This document shows, in pieces, positions 1-5,800 of a stretch of DNA of 8,500 nt. The position numbers and the translations under genes are program-made. Origin of the DNA: CAZXWK01 sp964644675 (GTDB lineage: Bacteria > Actinomycetota > Coriobacteriia > Anaerosomatales > JAAXUF01); the NCBI GenBank assembly GCA_964644675.1, contig CAZXWK010000063.1, positions 1 through 8,500 of the forward strand. The letters are read 5' to 3'. Positions within the stretch are counted from its first letter, which is position 1; every line of letters starts with the position of its first letter. Under the pieces are notes generated by a model, which saw only the letters and a program-made list of their open reading frames with translations, was not told where the DNA came from and did not search any database.

Positions 1-829
<829 letters not shown>

Positions 830-833
<4 letters not shown>

Positions 834-2326
834 CGGGTGGCCACCGCCTCTTCGGCCGACATGCCTGCCGCCAGGCCGAGCGCCTTCTGCAGCGCACGCG
901 CCTTATGCATGCACTCGTCGAACTCCTTGACCGGGTCCGAGTCGGCGACGATGCCGGCGCCGGACTGCAGGTAGGCGCGCCCGCCAGCCAGGACGACGGT
1001 GCGGATGGTGATGCACATGTCCATGGCGCCATCGAGCCCGACGTAGCCGACGGTGCCCGCGTAGGGGCCGCGCGCCTCGGGCTCGAGCTCGGCGATGAGC
1101 TGCATCGCACGCACCTTGGGCGCGCCGCTGACCGTGCCGGCCGGGAACGTCGCCTCGAGCGCGTCGAACGCGTCCTTCCCCGGCGCGAGCTCGCCCGTCA
1201 CGTTGCTCACGATGTGCATGACGTGGGAGTAGTACTCGACCTCCATCAGCTCGTCGACCTTGACGGTGCCCGGCGCGCTCACGCGGCCGATGTCGTTGCG
1301 GCCGAGGTCGACGAGCATGACGTGCTCGGCGCGCTCCTTCTCGTCGGCGAGCAGGTCCGCGCGCAGGCGGCCATCCTCGGCGGCGGTGAGTCCACGTGGG
1401 CGCGTCCCCGCAAGCGGGCGCGTGAGCACCGTGTCGCCCTCGACGCGCACGAGCGGCTCGGGGCTCGACCCGACGAGCGTCACGTCGCGCGTGCGGACGT
1501 AGAACATGTACGGCGACGGGTTGACCGCCCGCAGCACGCGGTAGAGGTCGAGACCGTCGCCCTCGAACGGCGCCGAGTAGCGCTGCGAGAGCACCACCTG
1601 GAAGATGTCGCCCGCCGCGATATGCTCCTTGGCGCGCTCGACCTGCGAGATGAAGTCCTCTCGCGAGGTGTGCGCATCGAGCTCGACCGGCACCTCGACG
1701 CCGTACGCGCCGAGCTCGGCACCCCTCGGCCCCTCGTCGATGCGGCGCAGGTAGTTCTCGATCCGCTTGAGCGCCGCGTCGTAGGCGATGTCGGGCGCGC
1801 CGCCGGGACGGACCGGCGCGATCACCTGCATGACGCGGCGTGCGTGGTCGAAGGCGACGACGACGTCGGCCATCATGAAGGTGAAGTCGGGCACGCCGAG
1901 GATGTCGTTCTCGTGCCGGGGCACGCTCTCGAAGGTGCTCGCGGTCTCGTAGCCGACGTATCCCACGGCACCGCCCACGAACAACGGCAGGCCGGGCACG
2001 CGCGCCACGCGGCCCGCGGCGAGCTCACGGGTGACGACACGCAGCGGGTCCTCGGCGTATTCGCCTGACACGCCGCCGTTCTCGACGACGACCTCGTGGC
2101 CACGCGCGCTGATGACCTCGCGGTCCCCGACGCCCAGGAAGCTGTAACGGCCCAGCCGCTCGCCTCCGATCACGCTCTCAAGGAGGAACGCGTGCTCGGC
2201 GCCCTCGGCCAGCGCCATGAACGCGCTGATCGGCGTCGCCAGATCGGCGTAGACCTCGCGCGCGACCGGAACCACGTCGTTCTCGGCGGCCAGTCGCCTG
2301 AACTCTTCCCTGCTCGGCAGGATCAT
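830..2326 (-). CDS. trpE: Anthranilate synthase component I (TrpE)
   Basis: A 498-residue chorismate-utilising enzyme of normal TrpE length. It converts chorismate plus ammonia (from TrpG) to anthranilate and pyruvate, the first committed step of tryptophan synthesis in the cytoplasm. The N-terminal part has the family pattern around PVAREVYADLATPISAF and the LLES motif (48-51), which in known TrpE proteins is part of the tryptophan feedback site; NPSPYMFYV, also tied to that site, is present, so feedback inhibition is expected. Catalytic-domain signatures are TRPLAGTRPRG, DLGRNDIGRV, EYYSHVMHIVSNV with His371 as the likely catalytic histidine, TFPAGTVSGAPKVRAM and QSGAGIVADSDPVKEFDE near the C-terminus. 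The ATG at 2326 is chosen because the MILPSREEFRRLA start matches the usual TrpE N-terminus. The Shine-Dalgarno is weak: GGAGAGG lies 15 bases upstream. The stop overlaps the trpGD start by ATGA. PabB is an alternative in the family but is disfavoured by the tryptophan T-box upstream. Confidence 0.96.
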
Positions 2327-2376
2327 CTCTCGCTCGCCTCGCCTCTCCGCCCGGGCCGCTCAAGGGGTACCCAGAC

Positions 2377-2412
2377 AAAACAAAAAGCCCTCGTCCGTCA
2401 AGGGACGAGAGC
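2377..2412 (-). terminator. Intrinsic terminator of the T-box attenuator
   Basis: On the minus strand GCTCTCGTCC pairs with GGACGAGGGC (one G-U pair) around a six-base loop, followed by TTTTTGTTTT (2386-2377). The 5' arm bases TCTCG and the adjacent CCCTT are also needed by the antiterminator helix, so the two structures exclude each other. This is the off state when tRNA-Trp is charged. Confidence 0.93.
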
Positions 2413-2660
2413 TTGCGTCTCGCGGTGCCACCCTTGTTGACCCGTCGCGGAGGCGACGTGCCCACTCAGTCCAAAGTACTCCGGCCCTCTCAGCCTTCAT
2501 ACCCGGCCCCTTGTATCGGTGGGGAGTCCGCCTCCACTAATCAGCCTCTCGGCCTTTGTGTCGGTGCCTCAGGGGCCCATTCCCTCAGTGCATCGCGCCG
2601 GGTTTCCACCGTCCCCGGCTCTCTAGAGCGATCGCGCTGACGTACTCTTCCCCGTCATCG
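2377..2660 (-). ncRNA. Tryptophan-specific T-box leader (riboswitch) of the trp operon
   Basis: Read on the minus strand. The leader begins with the typical Stem I base GACGGGGAAGAGTA (near 2656-2643), followed by AGAGAGCC and GGTGGAAACCC elements of the Stem I upper arm. The specifier loop reads AATGGGCCCCTGAG, placing the specifier codon TGG (Trp) at 2579-2577. A small hairpin at 2458-2443 (CGTCGC/GCGACG around CTCC) fits Stem III. The conserved T-box core AAGGGTGGCACCGCG lies at about 2435-2421. Its UGGC bulge ends in C, which would pair with the G discriminator normally found on bacterial tRNA-Trp, so two separate positions agree on the amino acid. The antiterminator forms from AAGGG and CGAGA pairing with TCTCG and CCCTT. 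By known T-box logic, uncharged tRNA-Trp stabilises that form and lets transcription continue into trpE, which starts 50 bases further on. Confidence 0.95.
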
Positions 2661-2682
2661 GCGTGCTGTTCGGTTGCCGAGC

Positions 2683-2713
2683 AGTCTACGACGAGGTGCG
2701 GGGGCGGTGTCAA
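2683..2713 (-). promoter_or_regulatory. Candidate sigma-70-type promoter for the T-box/trp transcript
   Basis: A perfect TTGACA -35 box lies at 2713-2708 on the minus strand. The best -10 is TAGACT at 2688-2683 (four of six to TATAAT) with a 19-base spacer, longer than the usual 17. The start site would fall near 2675, about 15 bases before Stem I of the T-box, giving an attenuated leader of about 300 nucleotides. Position and -35 match are good; the spacing makes the -10 call less certain. Confidence 0.5.
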
Positions 2714-2762
2714 GTACGCCTCCGCACGCCGCACGGTCCCGCCGCTCCTGGCCGAGAACAGC

Positions 2763-2791
2763 GGAGGGGCGGACTCGGCGTCCGCCCCTCC
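2763..2791 (-). terminator. Terminator-like hairpin after the cytochrome gene
   Basis: A perfect 11-bp inverted repeat, GGAGGGGCGGA (2763-2773) and TCCGCCCCTCC (2781-2791), closes a seven-base loop, 46 bases past the cytochrome stop codon. It is very GC-rich and is not followed by a clean T-tract on either strand, so it may be a factor-assisted terminator or an RNA 3'-end protector. It sits between the cytochrome gene and the trp promoter, where a transcription boundary is expected. Confidence 0.6.
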
Positions 2792-2837
2792 CCGTGTCTC
2801 CGTGTGTCGCGTGCCCGGCCGACGCGCTGCCGTGCGC

Positions 2838-5800
2838 CTACGGCCAGTAGTTCGCCGGCGGCGCGTAGGACTGGTGCGTGCTCGAGCAGCCGACCTGGCA
2901 GTCCGCCTGCGCCCAGGAACCATCGGGACGGTTCTTCACGGCGATCTTGACCAGGCCGACCTTGTAGCGCGAGTGCGTGCCGTACGGCGCGGGATCGGTG
3001 CTCACACCCAGGAGCCTCGGGCGCTTCCAGCCGTGCGGGACGCCGATGTGGCAACTCACGCAGATGTGGTTGGTGTTGCCGTGCACCTGCGACGACGAGA
3101 TGCCGCCACTGCGGTGGACGGGGTTGTCGCTCGCTCCCATGAACGTGTGGCACTTGTTGCAGATGATGTTGCCGACGACGCCGTTGCTCGCGTTGCGGTC
3201 GAGCGACGCGTACTGCCAGTCGTCCGGGTAGTTCGGGTCGATGAGGAACTTGACGCTCGAACCGTGCGGGCCCTTGGCCTGTCCCACCATCTCGCTCGTG
3301 TGGCAGTCGCTGCAGGTCATGCCTGAGTTCGGTGTCCACGGCGCCTTGAGGTTGTTCCAGAACGGCCACGCGACGGTCGACCCGTTCACGGTGAACGAGG
3401 TGCGAACGCCGCTCGTGCCGAGCACGTTGTGGTAGCTCGCATTGCTCGGGTTGAACTCCATCCCGAGGTCCGTCGGGACGAGACCGCTCGCCGTCGCCTT
3501 GTCGGGAAGCAGCGTGGCGCCCGTGTGGCACTTGAAGCAGACGTACGCCTCAGCCTCGCCGGCAACGCCCTTGATGCGGATCGGCTCGTAGCTGACCGCG
3601 GCGGTGCCGTTGGTGCCGTCCCACACCGGCTTGACGCCGGTCGCGCCGCGCAGCGCGGGAGCCGGACGCGCGCTACCCTTCTCGTGCGTGCCGGACTGCG
3701 CCGAGTGCGCGTCGTGGCAGTCCGCGCACTCCGCGTGACGGTTGATGACGCCGACCATCGCGGCGGTCTCGTCGTTCGAGTGCTTGCCGCGGACCGAGCT
3801 GACGGGGTGACCGTACGTGCCGCCCGCAGGCGTCGCCACGTCGGGTGCCCCCGGCGCCTGGACCCCCTTGCTCCCGTTGCCGTGGCACTGGTAGCAGAGG
3901 TTCTCCTCGGACGCCGCCGAGACGCTGTTGTCGCGAACGCCGGCGGTCCCTGTGGTGAAGTCGGCCGGGCGAGTCCACGCCGTGAGCTCGGCGTTGTCCG
4001 AGCCGTGGGGGTCGTGACACGTCTCGCAGCTCGCCTTCGTACCGCTCGTGGTCTGGTGGGCCGACGTGCTGAACGTGGTCGTTCCGAGCTCCTTGAGCCA
4101 GCTGGTGAAGTACGGGCCGCTCGGCGAGGAGAACGACACCGCGTACGGGACGTTGCGCGATGCGTCGACGCCCGCTGCGACCGAGGTCGAGCCGTGGCAG
4201 CTCAGGCAGAAGGCGCTCATGTCCGAGGAGACGCTGTCGGCGTAGGTACCCGCCTTGCCCGCCGGATCGCTCACGCGTGCCGTGTCCCACGCCTCTGAGC
4301 CACCGGTCTGGACCGAGTGGGCGTTGTGGCAGCTCGCGCACGTCAGTGACGAGGCGTAGGTGACGCTCGGCTTCGACGAGGTGATCCACCAGTAGTCGAG
4401 CGACGGGTTGGTGCCGTACATCGTGGTGGTGTAGCTGCCGCGGAGCCGCAGCTTGGGCCACTGCTCGATCGAGAGCGAGCGCAGGTCCAGCATCGCGTCG
4501 CTACGATCGACGAACCCGGGGATGTCGACGAACTGCGTGCCGTCCCATCCCTGGAGAGTCAGCTTGAGGTTCGTTCCCACCGGCACCGAGAGCGCCTGGT
4601 ACGCGGACTCCCAGTTGGTCGCGCCCGGGGCAGGCTTCGCCTCGCTGGTGACCCACGTCTGTGACCCGTACCCGCCCACCGCATTCCAACCGGTGACGAC
4701 CGGCGAGCCCTGGCCGTCGGTGCACATCATGTCGAGCTGGATGCGCAGCTTTGGATAGGTGGCCGTGGAAGTGGGCGCGGAGAACGTGTAGGTCGTGTTG
4801 GGATTGAAACCGCTCGCCGAGCTGATGTTCACCCAGCTCGAGCCGTTCCAGCCCTGGAGCGTGCCGTAGAGCGTGGCGCTCGTCGGGATGCTGGCCGTGT
4901 AGGAGACCGACTTCCACGCGCGCTCCGAGCTGGTCGCGACGATCTCCGGCGTGTAGGTCGTCAGCCGTGCCTGCAAACCGCTTACGTTTGCGAAGGTCAT
5001 GCACGCGCTCTTGTCGTTGGCGTAGTTGTAGCCGGGCAGGCTCTCCCACGCGGGCCACGTGTCCGTCATCGGGTTCGCCGGGATCTTCATGCGCGCGAAA
5101 AGCGTCGAGTTGTAGCCGTACGACAGGTACAGGTACTCGCCACCGTCCCAGACCAGGTCCGCGCCCGGCGCGACGTTGCCGTTCACCGCCCAGTTGGACG
5201 GACCGGTGAGAGTGCGACGCCGTATGCTGCCCGGTGCTCCGGACAGGTCGCTCCACACGTTGAAGTAGTAGCCGGCGTTCTGCCACCCGCCGATCGAGGC
5301 GATGAACTCCTTGCCTCCGGCGTTGAAGACCGCCATCCGCGTGTTCATGTTCGTGTAGCGATAGCCGACGTAGGACAGCGGGCTGCCGCCGATGTCGCGT
5401 GGCTGCGAGTCCACGATGGTCGCGGTGGTCGTGGCGCTCGAGGGAGACTCCACGTAGTTGAGGTGCGCGAAGTACCCGCCGCTGGGAACGTCGTAGCCGA
5501 ACATCCACAGGAACAGACGGTCAGCCCCAGGCGCGTAGACCATCGCGTTGCCCATTTCCCAGCGACCCTCGCTCATCGTCAGCGGGGACTGCTGGCCGAC
5601 GCCCGGTGTCCAGCGCCAGATCTGATTCCAGTGGTAGACGGGCGGGAAGCTGACCGACTCGCTCGGCACGAGCGAGGCCTGGGCCACGAACGCTACGTTG
5701 TTCGATGCGTCGTAGCTCGCGTCGCCGCCCGTGTCCGAGACGTACGTCGTGTCGGCGGTGCCGGCACCCTCCTGGACCGCGCTGATGTTGCTGTAGGGGG

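Noticed and set aside
905..2068. Long plus-strand open frame (387 codons) opposite trpE
   Set aside because: It lies entirely antisense to a well-supported enzyme gene, has an Arg/Asp/Val/His-rich composition typical of GC-rich shadow frames, and shows no recognisable domain.
2443..2458. Small GC hairpin as a separate terminator
   Set aside because: No T-tract follows; its position just before the T-box core fits Stem III of the leader.
2556..3326. Plus-strand open frame across the T-box and intergenic region
   Set aside because: It crosses the structured leader RNA and the cytochrome stop on the other strand, has no ribosome binding site I can see, and encodes low-complexity sequence.
2710..3531. 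Minus-strand overlapping frames within the cytochrome (also near 3673-4461, 4501-5508, 5521-6567)
   Set aside because: Out-of-frame readings of the cytochrome gene, rich in Arg, Gln and His from shifted codons, with no domain signature.
3429..4298. Plus-strand open frame of 289 codons opposite the cytochrome C-terminal cluster
   Set aside because: Antisense Arg/Ala/Val-rich shadow; the minus-strand frame carries regularly spaced heme motifs throughout.
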